This document shows, piece by piece, positions 47,844 through 61,738 of a DNA stretch of 64,000 bases. The notes below the pieces were generated by a model. That model was given only the letters and a program-made list of their open reading frames with translations, was not told where the DNA came from and searched no databases. This DNA is from Pempheris klunzingeri (lineage: Eukaryota > Chordata > Actinopteri > Acropomatiformes > Pempheridae): the NCBI RefSeq assembly GCF_042242105.1, contig NC_092012.1, forward strand, positions 6,122,470 to 6,186,469, given 5' to 3'. A program made the translations under genes and the position numbers. The first letter of the stretch is position 1, and the number at the start of each line of letters is the position of its first letter.

Positions 47844-49919
47844 ATGGAGTTTGCCATGGTGGGTGCGGACGGCGGGTGCAATAGTCACCTGCCTTATGGA
47901 TATGCCCAAGCTCGCGCACGGGAGAGGGAGCGCGAGAGGGAGCGCCAGGCTGCCCAGTCGAGAGCGGCGGCTGCGGCGGCGGCTGCCGAAGGTGGGTCCG
48001 GTGCGGAGGGAGGAGGAGGCGGCGGCGGCGGCGGCGTGGGGGGGTCCACCTCCACCTCCTCCTCGAGCGCTCATCTCCTTAACAACCGCCAGCATCAGTC
48101 TCGCGCCGCCTCCTCCACGAACGCCAACATCAGCAGCGGCGGCACCGCCTCGCGCCCCTCCTCCTCCTCCACCTCCTCCTCCTCATCGCAGCCGCCACAG
48201 CTCCAGCAGGAGCCCGAGCAGCAGCAGAGAGTTCTCAGAGAGCGGAAAAAGCAGCGCGGCGTCGGACGGTGGAAACGCAGCCGGACGACTCTCGGCGGGG
48301 ACCTGCGCCACTCGGAGCTGGCGCTGCTCGGATCCGAGGAGGACATCATGATAGAGGAGGAAGAAGCCGAGGGAGCCGAGGAAGAGGAGGAGGCGGAGGA
48401 GGAGGGGGGCGACCGGGGAAGCAAGAGGGCGAGTTTTCTGTGCAACATGGATGATGAGGAAGAGACGGTCTCGCTGACTGACAGGCGCCCTCAGTCCGGG
48501 TACGAAAATGTTTACAGCGAGTGCGGCTGCTGCGAGAGAGTGGTCATCAACGTGTCGGGTCTGAAGTTTGAAACTCAGCTCAAGACTCTCACCCAGTTCC
48601 CGGATACTCTCCTGGGAGACCCCGACAAGCGAATCAGGTACTTCGACCCGCTGAGGAACGAGTACTTCTTCGACAGGAACCGGCCGAGTTTTGATGCCAT
48701 TCTTTACTATTACCAGTCGGGGGGGAGGTTGAAAAGACCAGTGAACGTCCCGTTTGACATCTTCTCCGAGGAGGTGAAGTTTTACGAACTCGGGGAAGAG
48801 GCGATACTCAAGTTTCGGGAGGATGAGGGTTTTGTCAAAGAGGAGGAAAAACCTCTGCCGGAGGACGAGTTCAAGCGCCAAATTTGGCTGCTTTTTGAGT
48901 ATCCCGAGAGCTCGAGCCCTGCCAGGGGGATAGCAGTGGTGTCCGTCCTGGTTATAGTCATTTCTATTGTCATTTTCTGCCTGGAGACGCTGCCGGAGTT
49001 CAGGGATGAAAAAGAGTATCTACAGCCACGACACAACTCCACTCAACCTGACCACGGATTTACTCCTTTCAATGACCCGTTTTTCATCGTGGAAACGGTT
49101 TGCATCATCTGGTTCTCCTTTGAGATTATAGTCCGCTTCTTTGCGAGTCCGAGCAAACCGGCTTTCTTTAAAAACATTATGAACTCAATAGACATTGTAT
49201 CCATTTTGCCTTATTTCATAACTCTCGGCACGGACCTGGCGCAGCACCAAGGCAACGGGCAGCAGGCGATGAGCTTTGCCATCCTGAGAATAATCCGCCT
49301 TGTCAGGGTGTTTCGCATCTTCAAGCTGTCCAGGCACTCCAAGGGGCTGCAGATCCTGGGTCATACCCTGCGCGCCAGCATGAGGGAGCTGGCCCTCCTC
49401 ATTTTCTTCCTGGTCATAGGTGTCATCCTGTTCTCCAGCGCGGTGTACTTCGCCGAGGCGGACGAGCCCACCTCCCAGTTCACGAGCATCCCCGACGCTT
49501 TCTGGTGGGCCGTGGTGACGATGACCACGGTGGGCTACGGCGACATGAAGCCCATCACTGTCGGTGGGAAGATAGTGGGCTCACTGTGCGCGATCGCTGG
49601 CGTGTTAACCATCGCGCTCCCGGTGCCGGTCATAGTGTCCAACTTCAACTACTTTTACCACAGGGAGACCGATAACGAAGATCAGACGCCGGTGGTGGAG
49701 AGCATGCCCCCGGGCTGCCCTTACTTTCCGGACTTCCTGAGGAAATTCAAAGGCTCGCCCTCAGGCTCCTCGCTGGGTGACAAAGCGGAGTATATGGAGA
49801 TGGAGGAGGGGGTGACGGAGTCGCTGTGCGGGCTGGACAAGAGCCCCAGTAAAGGAAATGGCACAGACATAGGCAGGAAAAACAGTACTAACTCAAAATC
49901 CATTCAGACTGACGTGTGA
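47844..49919 (+). CDS. kcna4: Voltage-gated potassium channel Kv1.4 (Shaker-related, A-type)
   Basis: Alpha subunit of a tetrameric, fast-inactivating potassium channel of neurons and heart. The single-exon coding frame of 691 residues (human 653) matches the intronless KCNA4 coding region. The N-terminus [20 protein letters not shown] corresponds to the Kv1.4 inactivation ball and fixes the start. It is followed by Ala-, Gly- and Ser-rich low complexity and an acidic stretch at about 164-190. The T1 tetramerisation domain is at about 232-330 ([15 protein letters not shown]). S1 starts near 362. S4 carries R482, R485, R488, R491, K494 and R497 at three-residue spacing. The selectivity filter TVGYGD is at 562-567 and S6 has the PVPV bend at 593-596. 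The C-terminus ends TDV, a PDZ-binding motif. No defects are seen. The extra length is in the N-terminal linker. It lies head-to-head with fshb, as in mammals. Confidence 0.98.
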   Translation: MEFAMVGADGGCNSHLPYGYAQARARERERERERQAAQSRAAAAAAAAEGGSGAEGGGGGGGGGVGGSTSTSSSSAHLLNNRQHQSRAASSTNANISSGGTASRPSSSSTSSSSSQPPQLQQEPEQQQRVLRERKKQRGVGRWKRSRTTLGGDLRHSELALLGSEEDIMIEEEEAEGAEEEEEAEEEGGDRGSKRASFLCNMDDEEETVSLTDRRPQSGYENVYSECGCCERVVINVSGLKFETQLKTLTQFPDTLLGDPDKRIRYFDPLRNEYFFDRNRPSFDAILYYYQSGGRLKRPVNVPFDIFSEEVKFYELGEEAILKFREDEGFVKEEEKPLPEDEFKRQIWLLFEYPESSSPARGIAVVSVLVIVISIVIFCLETLPEFRDEKEYLQPRHNSTQPDHGFTPFNDPFFIVETVCIIWFSFEIIVRFFASPSKPAFFKNIMNSIDIVSILPYFITLGTDLAQHQGNGQQAMSFAILRIIRLVRVFRIFKLSRHSKGLQILGHTLRASMRELALLIFFLVIGVILFSSAVYFAEADEPTSQFTSIPDAFWWAVVTMTTVGYGDMKPITVGGKIVGSLCAIAGVLTIALPVPVIVSNFNYFYHRETDNEDQTPVVESMPPGCPYFPDFLRKFKGSPSGSSLGDKAEYMEMEEGVTESLCGLDKSPSKGNGTDIGRKNSTNSKSIQTDV

Positions 49920-49969
49920 TTACAAGTAGAGTTTCGTTTTTTTCTTTTTTTCTGAAGAAGAATACGCCC

Positions 49970-49975
49970 AATAAA
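49970..49975 (+). terminator. kcna4: Poly-A signal AATAAA after kcna4
   Basis: A canonical AATAAA only about 50 nt after the stop. Kv channel transcripts often use distal sites too, so this may be just a proximal option. Confidence 0.45.
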
Positions 49976-52802
49976 GATACTGTATGCCCAAGAGCAGGTG
50001 GTCTCCCTAACACAAGTTTTACGCACGCCTCAGAGCCGCCACACACACTCACACTCACAGGTCACCAATTGGCAGGTTAGAATATTTAATTCTCCCCATC
50101 TCAGAACAAAAGCTTCTCCCAAATCCTCTCCACGCCTTTAGGAACAATTATGATCAATATTTGCCTAATTGGTTGATTAATTAACCTGTACGGGCTTCCG
50201 AATCTGACATTAAATCGAAATTCTAGACAAGACAGGCTATGCATTCGCACTTTATGAGTTTCATCTGTCAATAACAGAAAGGGTAGGGATGATCGTTTTG
50301 CTGTTATGCAATAAAGTAAAAATTTGTTTGCACTAATGTAGAATTTGCGCTGGGTTCGGCTGATTTTTATTTTAGAGACAGAAACTGTAGGCCATGCAAA
50401 TGGCAATAATTTAGTCATCCTCTGACCACTTAGCTGAAGAATGTTTGAGTAACGTCCTCAAAGAGAGCAAACTAAGGATATTAATAACCTCTTTCATGCG
50501 CTGCCAATAAGAATTGGACTCCAATAAAGGAAAGAAGACAGATACTTTTGTCACAGCTCCAACACATAATATAAACAAAACGCTCATTGATAAGACATAG
50601 CATTTAGAAGTCATCAAATAAACCAGGGCTAGAAATATTTCTATGACATATACACAAATACGCTTTCCCACAACTGGCCAAAAAAAGCCTTGAGTTGTTG
50701 AGCCACCACGAGAGCTAAGCACAGGAATCATCAGAGTTAAAAATGGCTGGAGGAATGACTCGCCCCGCCATGTTTTTCTATGGACAGGCTTGGGGCCTTG
50801 GCGACAACAGTTTCCCCAGTTTCATTCAAACCACCTCAAAGTGACAATATCCCTTTACACGGACGCAGACGGAAAGCTATAGCAAAAATGACTCTGTTGT
50901 GGAAACTCCATGGAAGGGAGTTTGCGAGCAACTTCCTCTCCTGTCCGCTGGACTTCGTGCACAATTTTTTTTTCCTCAAGAGGACTATGATTATCTCCGA
51001 GCTCAGACTCTCCGGGATGTGGATGTCTTCCAAGGTATGTAGCATACAGTCCGTGTGTGACAGTGATTTTTATCCTGCGATGGTGAAAACAACTCCCAAG
51101 CAGCGTCATGGGAGTGAGCCAGTGACGCTCCTGAAAATATGGCTTAATATCCAAAAGATGATAAATACAGCAGATACCACTCTCACCACGAGGCATAGTT
51201 ACTCAGACAACACCTTTACTAATATCTCATCCTAACATTTTGAAATGGATGTCCCCTTGACCAAATAATGATGCATTATTACGCGTGCGTAATAGCGCGT
51301 AAAGTACCGTAGATGGACGAATATGGCGCATACTTCAGTCATCACGCAGCCAGTTAATGTTTCGCCTGTACTACACTCAGGTCTAATACCCAACAATATT
51401 ACAGACACCTTCTCATCCATAATAGCTGTAATTATCTCTTATTAGGTGACATGAGGTCAGCTTGTTAAGAACTTGTGCCAAAGGTTTTGGAAGATTTACC
51501 TCAAAGCACCATGCGGCCCATTAACAGTATCTGAGTTTACAAATGCCTTACTTAAACTAAAGTTTGGGAACAGAAGTTATGTTTATATTACTCTGAAAGT
51601 AATGCTGAAGTGCAACAAAGCGTACTGAATGTTTTGCTGGACAGTCTTGACTGTATTTAAATCCATTTGATTTAAGGTTGTTTTTTTTTCTCTGCTGTCA
51701 AGTAGTCTTTTTAATAGTATCCTCACCTTTCACAGCAGGTGTAGCATGAGGGCATCCTGACACATATTGTTTCACTATATTTATCAGCCCGAGACATGAC
51801 TTCTACAAAATGTTAAACTTTTTTGCTGCCTAAATCTATACATGTTGTTCTCCAGATATCAGAAAAACTTAAAGCTCCCCCACCATTCAAAACGGTTTTA
51901 CTTTTTGTTACTACAGTTGGATGTTTAGGCTTCAGTTTGCTGTTTGCTGTATGTGAAGAATTAGACACCAGACGGCTGTTTTTTAACATTCATCTGCTGA
52001 ATTTGCTGCTGTTTCTCTGTACTCACCTGAAATCTCAGTTGAAGACGTACGCAGGAGCAGGACGTTGAGACATCACAGCTAGTGTGAAAGTCTGTCATGG
52101 TCAAATATGCAACTAACACGTGTCTGAGGTGGAAAGTCGAAGCCTCTAATGTACAAACACACAGAGTGGAAGTTTTCTGTGGCGTAAAAGGCATCTAGAA
52201 TCCAGCAGTTAAACTTGTAAAATGTAATGTATTTACATATTCAGAGATTTCAGATTTGTCAATGAAGAATAAGTAGATGTAATTTTAAGAATTAATAAAT
52301 ATATTTATATCTCAACACATGTGGAGAGGCCATTAGAAATAATATATACATTAAATAAACTAATAAAAGAGAAAACGATAATCTTTATGAAATGTCTTTT
52401 CAAATAAGATAAATATCTTTTCTTCTCAATGTCTGTCTCAACTGTTGGGATCATGAGAACTCTGGGGAGTGGAAACTGTGTCACATGCTGGGAGAAAGTT
52501 AAGAAAACTTTGTAACTGTTGCCCTTAGATAAAGTCAAAAAACCCAGAATGCAACTTTGTAGTACTTTACAGTGTTTTGCGTATTGATAAAATGCCTCAA
52601 AAGATAATATATACATGTTCTGTACTTATAATTATGCCTGTTTCTGTCAGACTTCATAGTCATTAGCATTCATACACGCTGTCACTCACCCAGTCCTGAG
52701 CACATAATCACTGCATCAGTGTATAATAATTTATCCCACTGTGTGTTTGTATCCTCAGAAGAACTATTCATACAAGATATTTTCAACACCTGCACCCACA
52801 AC

Positions 52803-52805
<3 letters not shown>

Positions 52806-52838
<33 letters not shown>
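52806..52838. repeat. (CA)n microsatellite
   Basis: About 16 CA units. Confidence 0.95.
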
Positions 52839-52839
<1 letters not shown>

Positions 52840-54496
52840 CACCATCCTGGCACAGAGCCAGCTCCTCTTGATACCTCACACTTAGCACTTACATAATGTG
52901 GCTTATGGCAAGAGGCGCAATCCAAAACATTTTTCAAGCAAAGTGTGTGGGTCAGGCATATTCTTAGGCCTGTAGCTGCTGAGCTGACTGTGAAAACAGC
53001 CTGTATCATCCTGAGCCACAGAACGGAGCTGAATGGTTTTGACTGTTCACGGCGTCCCATTGTCACGTGCACGGCCAGTCTTTGTAGTGCAGATTTAGAC
53101 CATATGGCCGGGCCGTGTGACAAAGTGAAAGTTATTTATGAATTTTTTTTCTCAAAAAGTATTCCCTGACTGTCAGAGGACATAGAGGAGAGGTGGAAAG
53201 AAATTCCAAAGCGTGCGGCACATAATGTCAGACTAAGTTATGTAATAAAAGGAAGAAACAGAGTACAAATGAGCCGAGCTGATCAACGGGAACTTTTGCT
53301 AATTAATTAATAGTTTGAGTCACTTGTCTGTTAAAGACTCCAAACATTTGCTGCTTGCCTCTATTTTCTAGCATTGTAACATGAAGACTTCTGGGAGTTT
53401 TGTCCTCTTGGGCAGACATAATGAACAGCTTGAAGATATGGAAAAAATAATTACTTGAATAATCCATATTTTAAACAGGCAGATGTACTGACAAAGAAAT
53501 TAATAGGTCACAGCTCTACAAAGTATTGACACAGCTACAGTATCATACTCCTGTGGATGGACTGCTCATTGATACATTTTGTAGTATACAGTATATACAA
53601 CAGTGGACCACAGTGATTCAGGTGTCTAACTCTGCTGGTCAGACTCACATTTCACTGCGCAGAACCAAAGCTAGATTACCAGCCAGGCAACGTGGACAAC
53701 CGTCCAGGTCCCCCAGACCTTCAGGACCACCAAAGGTCACAGGCTTTCTGTGTGACAATTACTTTGTTGTGCTTTAATTAATTACAAATTTGTCTGGTCA
53801 TAAGCAACTCTATAGCACAATTAAAACTGAAAATGTAAAGACCCTAAGGGGCTCCTGCGTTTTTTTTCAAATCTCAATTTATAACCAGGAAGTCTTTAGA
53901 AATAATTACTTTTTATAAGAGAGTCCTGGTAGAGTGTAGAGTGTTTAACAGATAAAATATATATATACATATTCACACATGGCACAATAACATAGGACAC
54001 AAGAGGCACAAAACAAAGTTAATATCACAAACCTACAGCAAACCTGGGGGAGGGTCATAGCCTAGGTTAGAAATACTGGGTGGTTTCTAGGATTCTGAGC
54101 ACACTACATTGTGGGAATGTGTGTTTGGGAGCTCAGTAGGGGCCCTAAACCTGGCCTAGCGTAGCTTACCATGAGCTTTGTGGTGGGATTGTCCCACAGT
54201 CAATTACCTTGACTTTGTCTGTCCTGGACTCGCCCAAACTTCTATGACTTCACACGCGATAGAGAACGTATGTTTGACAGTGATTTAGAAAGAATGTAGG
54301 GTTAGACCAGAACAAAGTCACAAATGTAAAACTAAAACAACTGTCAAAAAATGTCAGCCATAGTTTGCAGCCTCTCTGCAGAGTTTTTGAATTCACTGGA
54401 TGCTATTTTCACCGCCTTGTATTCAGTGATACAGAGGTGCATAGCTATACTGGTCATTGGCTGGAAAAAGTACTACTACTACTGAAAAGGCAAAAC

Positions 54497-54725
54497 ATGT
54501 ATATGGGTGTATGTATGTAGGTAGAAGTGTAAGTAGTAGTATACAGTATGTATGGTATGTATGTTGGGTGTGTCTGATGAGGCAGACAGACTCAAAGATG
54601 GGAGTGGCGGCTATGATGGGTGTTCAGAGGTTCCTGGTGAGGTGGTCGCTGGCTGTGTGTGTATATGGACGTGAATATGTGGGAATGTGCATAGGTGTGT
54701 ATATAAGTATGAATGGATGTGCAGT
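54497..54725. repeat. Degenerate TATG/TGTA-rich low-complexity tract
   Basis: Dense GTATGTATGTAG, GTGTATATGG and GTGTATATAAG words, probably a decayed tetranucleotide repeat. Confidence 0.6.
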
Positions 54726-55175
54726 AAGGAGGTGATGGTACAAGGGACCCTAGTCATCTGTGACTTGCCATCTTTGTCTGCCTTGAAAATGGACCACAAT
54801 GAAAATAAGTTATCTTTTAACTTATTGCGTTATTCTTGACATTTCTGTATGCATGTGTGTTTGTCATAGTGTGTGACATTTTACATGTTAATTGTCTCAG
54901 AGTTAATCAGACGGTGCCGATTAAATGTAACAGAGCAGTATTCAGGTTTTTTATTGTGGTTATCACATTAGCATCTACCTTTAAAAATGTTACATTAAAT
55001 TAGCCTCCTCAAACCTCACATTTTATGTGATGTCAACTCTTCTGGACTGAAACAACCTGCTCTGCATAAGAGAAGCCAAATTGTGCTGACAACTGTAGGT
55101 CAAAGTCACAGCTGACCCTGCTGACAAATGGCTCATTTAGCTGTTAAAAAGAATGATGCCTACCTGCAGCCAAGA

Positions 55176-55376
55176 CATCCATCCATCTTCTAGATCTGCT
55201 AATACCTGCTCAGGGTCACATGCGGCTGGAGCCCTTCCCAGCATGCACTGGATGAGACGCAGGAAACACTCTGGACACGTTGCCAGTTATTCACAGAGCT
55301 AAAATAAAGACAGACACACACATTTACTCCCATTGTCACTTCTCAGGGGGATTTAGAGTTTAACCTGACCTGCATG
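55176..55376 (+). repeat. Dispersed fish repeat (CATCCATCCATCTTCT...AACCTGACCTGCATG)
   Basis: CATCCATCCATCTTCTAG, GCTCAGGGTCACATGCGGCT, GGAGCCCTTCCCAGC, CACTCTGGACACGTTGCCAG, then TTTAGAGTTTAACCTGACCT occur in the order found in a repeat spread through many teleost genomes. No coding sequence is present. Confidence 0.75.
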
Positions 55377-55532
55377 TGTTAAAACTCACCTAAAGGTAAC
55401 CCACACAACAATACAAAGGAGAACACGCATACACTGCAGAGAAGTTATGGACAATACTCTATTGAATATGACAAGCTTGCAGTTTAAGATTATGGCTAAG
55501 ATATTACATCAGCCCATTTACATCTAGCTAAA

Positions 55533-55735
55533 ACTAATGCAGCAGTCCTGCAGTAAATCCTACTGTCATGGCGGTTATAATGGTCAGTTCATCTTGTGGC
55601 GAACTTTATTTTGAAGGCTGGAGTTTGTGTTATTCAGAGAGTTATTTCTAATATTCTGCACACCCTATTTTTATCAGTTGAGGTAGACCACAGTAATAGA
55701 AGCACCTATTAGTACAATACATTACAATTAAACAG
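55533..55735. repeat. Dispersed repeat with TCCTGCAGTAAATCCT core, second copy
   Basis: Shares the core and the following GGTTATAATGGTCAGTT block with the copy in the nr1h3 intron at 14.28 kb. This copy is longer on its right side. Confidence 0.65.
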
Positions 55736-58700
55736 CACCACAAGATATAGCCTCCAATTTTACCATAAAGTTGCATTTAAATCTTCATTAAGCATAAATC
55801 ACATATTTACAACCAAATGTATCAGCCAAGAGATAAACAATCTAATTCATAGATGATGCTGTTGAAGTCATTTTCTTGGAGCAGCAGTGGGATATGAAAC
55901 ACATGCAGCGACAGTGTCCAGCGCTGATCGGAAGTGGTGAAAAGTATCGTTCTATTTCCAGAGGTGAGAAATGACTGTGAAATTTAGTGGCAGGTTGTTA
56001 CTGTAATAATAGTGCATGGTGGGCAGACTCAGACCTCTCCATGTAGCCTACAATTTGAATTTTTAAAAGGCACTGTACACCAGAAGTATTTTTATGGCTG
56101 ATTAGATGTCAACATGTTGAATGGATTACCTTCCTTTGCAGGCTTGAAGTCTTCCTGCCTGCCTTTGCTAGTGCATTGCTACCTTTCTTACCCCATCACC
56201 AACACCACACAACTAGTGGATCAGTGTGAAACCATTGGCAGGACAGTGTATTGTGTCTCTTGTGTGCTTGTGTGTGCGTCTTTGTGCATGTGGCCGATAA
56301 AAGCAAAATTAGAGCCCACAAATCAAAACATTGCTCCAAAATGGTCAAAAAATACTCCGCAGGGTACCTTTAATGTGATACCACAGCTTTGACCGCCACT
56401 AAGTGGCCTAATAAACCCACCATTTTCCATGTGAATGCACAAAATGGCAATTCTGGCTCTTGTGTGTTTGCCAATTACGGGAGAGTGCACAGTAATATTA
56501 AATGCATTCCCTCAATATTTAATAGCATTATCAAGACATAAAGTGTGCCACCCAAACATCTAATGATATGTACATGCCCACACAAAGTCCTGAGGACAGG
56601 TGTATGAGTGTGTAGGAGATTTAAACATTTTATCAGTATATTATTGCCTACAAAAAAACAAATGGTTAAATATTAAGAATTCGACCAGGAAAGCTCTTCT
56701 TGCTCCGACAGTTTTTCCACTGAACCAGCTGGTCCTTTTCTCATAAATATAATGATTTTGTGGAAAAATCATTAATCAAGCAAAAACTGGAACAACATAA
56801 TGATGCCTGCTGGTCTGAGGAAAGCATCTTAAATGTATTGTTTCAAGTAATTATTGTAAATTATCTCTTCATATGTGAGTCATCATGCTCCTCTGATAAA
56901 ATATTTTCCTTGGAAGTAACCACAACAACATGAAAAGGAATTTCATGAGTCTGGAATGTCTCTCCATTCATCTGTCTTGCCAATACATTAATCAGGCCTG
57001 ATAAAGGGCTGTCAGCTGGCTGCGTTGCCAACACACACAACAGGCGACCCCAGCTGTTGTCATCATGTGGGTATTTACGATAATTGTTGTCCAATTACAA
57101 AAATAATAGACCGGGTCGAGCTACCTTATTGTAAAATCATTAACAACTGAGTCAAAGAGGGTGGGACTGAGTCACCACTTTCAACTCAAGTAGGCTGTTG
57201 ACTCTGATTATTGATGAGCTGCAGTCCAAACCTATTGGTCAGAGACAGCTGAGAGACACAGAGGTGAGTGGTGAGACAAAGAGCTCTTGAACCAGGTGAG
57301 AAAGCACGACCAACATTTTTTGGCTTTGGTTATGTTGGGTCAGTTGACCAGTCGCTAAACCCCTCCCCCAAACAAAGACTATTTAATCATAGCTTAGAAA
57401 CTATAGGCAGAGTTTGTATAATGGCGTCTACAGCCTTTCAACACCAAAAACACACAATAAAAATGGTTGAATGGATTAAAAAGGGTTTTAATATAAACTG
57501 CAATATGTCCAGTTAACTACCTTATTAATCCTAAACTAACGCGTTACCTCCAGGAACAATGAGCACATCATTAATGAACTACATTACTGTGCTGGGTTAC
57601 AGGTTACGTTAAAAAAAAGGCTGGATCAAGACAAAACACATCCATTCTGTAGTATGTCCTCACTGCTTGGCAGCCGGTCCTGGGTGCTATCCTGGGTGCT
57701 ATCGTTAAAAGTGAAACACATTGTTTCAAAATAAGAGTGGAAGCTAAGTAGTTTAACAGCTCTGTTAGAATAAAATAACCGTCAGATCTTACACCTGTCC
57801 TTATCGTAGTTAGTAGCTCTTCACTGCAAACAATACTGTTTCTTTATATCCATGTCCTCTACGTTGATCATCAGCTAGTCAGGTTGCTGACATTGTAATT
57901 TGTTTAAAATCTTTGAGCCCGATATTATGTATATAGTCATTAAGTGAATATTTATGACTCCCTCTGCAAGATTCTCATTTTAAAAAGAGCCTGAGACGGC
58001 ATTTTTACCCAACTCATGGAGCTAACATGAGATTAATTAGCTAGCCTGCTACAAGTGATAAAATCTGTTAGGGACAGTGAGATCATGGTATTAAAAGAAA
58101 CACTAAGAATTTCAATGGTAAATCTGCCACCATTATCAGTGTAAACTGCACATGTGCTGTGTAACAAACAGTCGGTTGGACAACTTGCCCTTTCATCGAC
58201 AAATTAACTGCTCACCGGTAACATCTTACTTGCTCGGAGCCATCATGTACTTGACAAAGGCTGTTTGTCACCTCCCATTTTCCACGTAAACAAAATGTTC
58301 ACAGCCCAGTCTGACGAGAGCAGTTAATAAAGCACTCTTGGGATTACAGCTCCAGTGTAAGTTTAAACCAGCTTGCGGTTTCCATGTAGCAGTTACATAA
58401 AGTCCCTCCATTGAAGGACAGCAACCTGATTCTTTGCACCCTCCACTGTCTCCCTGCTTTCTAATTGGCTGCATTAATCTGACAGTATCCCAGGCTTTAT
58501 TATGTTACTTCATTCAAGACGTGTAGATTGTATTGCTAATTACACCTAGGTCTCCGTGTTGGGTTTCTCCACCCACAGAAAAATTTGCTGCTTTTGTTTG
58601 CTTGTGCTATTGTCTTATAGTTATTTAAAAAAAAGAGAAATGCTAATTTGGTTTTACAGGTACAAAAAATATCAAGTAAAATATTGATTACAACATGAAT

Positions 58701-59119
58701 ATTTCCTATAAAATGAGGTATACTGCTCTGTCAGTTTACCTATAATGCACACAGAGGTACATGTGGTCAAAATGTTGATTAAGTTTGCTGTCACACACAG
58801 ACAATCTGGGGCAACAGAGGATTACAGATTTGTTATGGCATTGGGAAAGGTAAGCATTTCAAAGATTTGTCATATCAAGTTTAGGCTTTTTTTTTTCAGC
58901 CCCTCATTTTCCAGAGTGCTACCTAAAACCCCACAGCGCCGCAGCTTTTTATGAACAAGCTTGAGATTTGATTAAATGGAGCAGCTGCTCAACCATAAAA
59001 AAGTTTTCTCTCCTGCTCCCCGTGAAGATGAGCTGGTGAGCAGAGGACAGACGTCCTGCTGGTCCTATAAACTTTTGAGGGGCTGCAGATGCTGATCATG
59101 CTCTGGGAATTGAGAAGCG

Positions 59120-59140
59120 CACACACACACACACACACAC
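59120..59140. repeat. (CA)n microsatellite
   Basis: About 10 CA units, with more CA-rich sequence to about 59170. Confidence 0.9.
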
Positions 59141-61696
59141 CTGTACCTACACACACATACAGACACACCAGTATGTGTCATCAAAATGACAAGAGAGTGA
59201 GCTCAATGGCCATGCACGCACCTCAGGGGTCATCTATTGTAAAATATAATGTTGAGTGTGCATCTTCTGAGTGTGCGTTCCCCACAAGTAACTCTGGTTT
59301 CCTCGACAAGGATAAGCAGTTTGAAAATGCATCTGTATCCACTCCCAGAAATTAGCATGAGAACGAAATATGTGTCTGAAAAAAAGGGATTAGAGAAAAT
59401 GGCAAAGCAATGAAATGAACACGGCAGCTTCCCTGACTGTGATATTGATCTCTGCAGTTGATGCAGAGTGCAGAGAAAAACAGCGTTATGTCACCATGAA
59501 GTGTCAGCGTCATGAACAGAAAGTTTGTCAAGTAATAAAACACAATGAAGTTTAATTTGAGATGTTTTTTGCTCCAATTCATGTTATACATGACGTGTAA
59601 CCTATTCGGGGAAACTTTCTACAGTACAGCAAGAAGAACACACGAGAAAACGAACAAACCCAGAAACAACAACAAGAAAGCTTTAGATGTCTTGTAACCT
59701 GAAATCTCTGTGCCGACTCTAAGCACAAATGCTGTTCTCGCTGTCCACCAAATTTCTAAATTAAGCATAATTTATACACCAAACATGCGCTTGCAACTAC
59801 ACAAAGCTGTGCCGAGCTTCTCATCAGGTTTGTTGGATCTATATATATATATCGCTCTTATTTGGAAACGGTCTAAACACGGTAGTTGTTGCACTGAAAT
59901 GCACCACAGTGAACCAGACAGTGAGTTTAGGCATGAAATTGTACACACACACAAAATCTAATTTTGCTTGGAGAGATGTGGTCCCATCATGTTCCTGTTT
60001 GGCCCATTAGAGTCTGAAATGACTATGTAAATAACCTTAAAACCTAAACCTTATTTCTTACAGTTGTTTAGGACTTTTTATTTCAGCTGTTAAATGTGAA
60101 CATATTTGAAAAAGTAAAGGTTATTTTTTTGCTTTTTTCCAACCTTAACTGTCAGCGCTGTGTCTTTGCTTTCCAAAAGGATCGATCACTATTGATTCAC
60201 TTGATTGTACTCTTTGTTTTCATAATCCTCAGTTGGATCAGTGACGGTCAGAACTGCAATTAAATGCAGGCCGTGTGCTGTGAAAAAAGTCTGTCTAAAA
60301 ATCCCCGATGCTACTCACGATTAGATATGACAGCAGGCAAATGCTCCTTTTCCTGTGCACATAGGACTGGTGTAGGACGACCCAAACCTGATGACACGGG
60401 GATGGTGGGGTCAGGCAGTGGGTCACATTCATGTTCTGTCACTGTTTATATTACATCAGACTGGATATGATATGACATTTATGCAGTTATTATACACAAA
60501 GTGACCTTGAAGGTTCATAACACCTGGATAATGCTGAATAATGTGACTAATGATAACAGGAGTAGCTTTAGAGATTAATGACGAGTCAAATTACATTATT
60601 AATGAGGCCTTTCACTTTAGCAACATCACATCCTATACTGGACCTTCCACTTTTAGAATATGTGTCTTAACAGAGTCTATTTGCACCCAGGTGTGAATAG
60701 CCAGACTGCAGTTATTTGGCTATATACACCTGGTCCAGTTACATAGTCTAAAGAGTCCACATAGATGGAGGATGTGGTGGATGACACAGGACTTTCTCCA
60801 GGTTCGAGCCCTGTGTGAGACCATATGTCATTACTGACCTTTTATTTTTAGACTTAGTTGACTTATTATATTCTACAACTGGCTAACTTTTTTCCAAACC
60901 TGTGTGTCTGCAGTCAGGTATAAATCTCAATACACTGAACAGCGCATTGATTCTTCATCACCCACAATATGATGCTGCGCAGTCTGCCTCCACCCTTTTC
61001 TCCAATACCTGTTAAGGCTCGAGAGATATCAGCCGCTCTACAAAATGTTTCAATGATTACATCTCACACAATTTGATAGCACTGTCAGTAAGTAGTATAT
61101 CACCATTATCTAACAGACATACCGCAGATATATTACTCACTTGTGGTGCTATTTAATGGGGACAACTTAAATTCAGATAAAACCGGAGCATTATTCGTTG
61201 CCATGTACAACTGAATACACGCCTCTTATCTTGTACTTTTCTACTAGTTCTGGACAGTCTGACAAGTGATAATGTTAAATACTGATAGGTAATATCCAGT
61301 TATGTAAGTGCCACGTGCGCAGTCAACATCAATTACAGTCAGACGACCTCAAGTTTCACCCCATGGTCAGGCTAGGCCGGCGTGGACATGGAAAACACAA
61401 ATCCTAGATGAGCCTGGATCAGGGGGCGTCTCCTCCTGTATCGATCACTGTTATGTAAACTTGAGCCCGGCTCTCCAACATGAAAGCTTTCTCGGCTTTT
61501 GTCCTGCCCGAGCAGTGAATATACGTGTTGGAAAATGGCTGCCATGACCAGACCTCTACAGACCTCGTCTCCCACTCGTTCTCTCTGCTCTCCTGCTTTG
61601 GAGCGACTAGATGCTTTTATGTGGAGTGACTAATGCTCGCTCTAAAGGGCCTGGGGTGTATCTCACTGTGTGTGCATGTGTGCGGGTAGGTGCAGT

Positions 61697-61738
61697 TGTG
61701 TGTGTGTGTGTGTGTGTGCGTGTGTGCATGTGTGTGTG
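61697..61738. repeat. (TG)n microsatellite, interrupted
   Basis: TG run with CG and CA interruptions. Confidence 0.93.

Larger units (their letters stand above)
49976..55175. other. Downstream of kcna4, intergenic; no further gene seen
   Basis: About 5 kb with a (CA)n at 52.81 kb and a TGTATG-rich tract at 54.5 kb. Part of the first kilobase may be distal kcna4 3' UTR. The open frames (up to about 150 codons at 50780-51235) have no family resemblance. Confidence 0.45.

Noticed and set aside
47851..48351. 166-codon frame overlapping the start of kcna4 in another frame
   Set aside because: Shadow of the GC-rich low-complexity N-terminal coding region. The Kv1.4 frame is clearly the real one.
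48183..48881. 232-codon antisense frame opposite kcna4
   Set aside because: Antisense shadow of the codon-biased T1 region, with no independent support.
50780..51235. 151-codon plus-strand frame after kcna4
   Set aside because: No recognisable motif or splice context. It may be distal kcna4 3' UTR.
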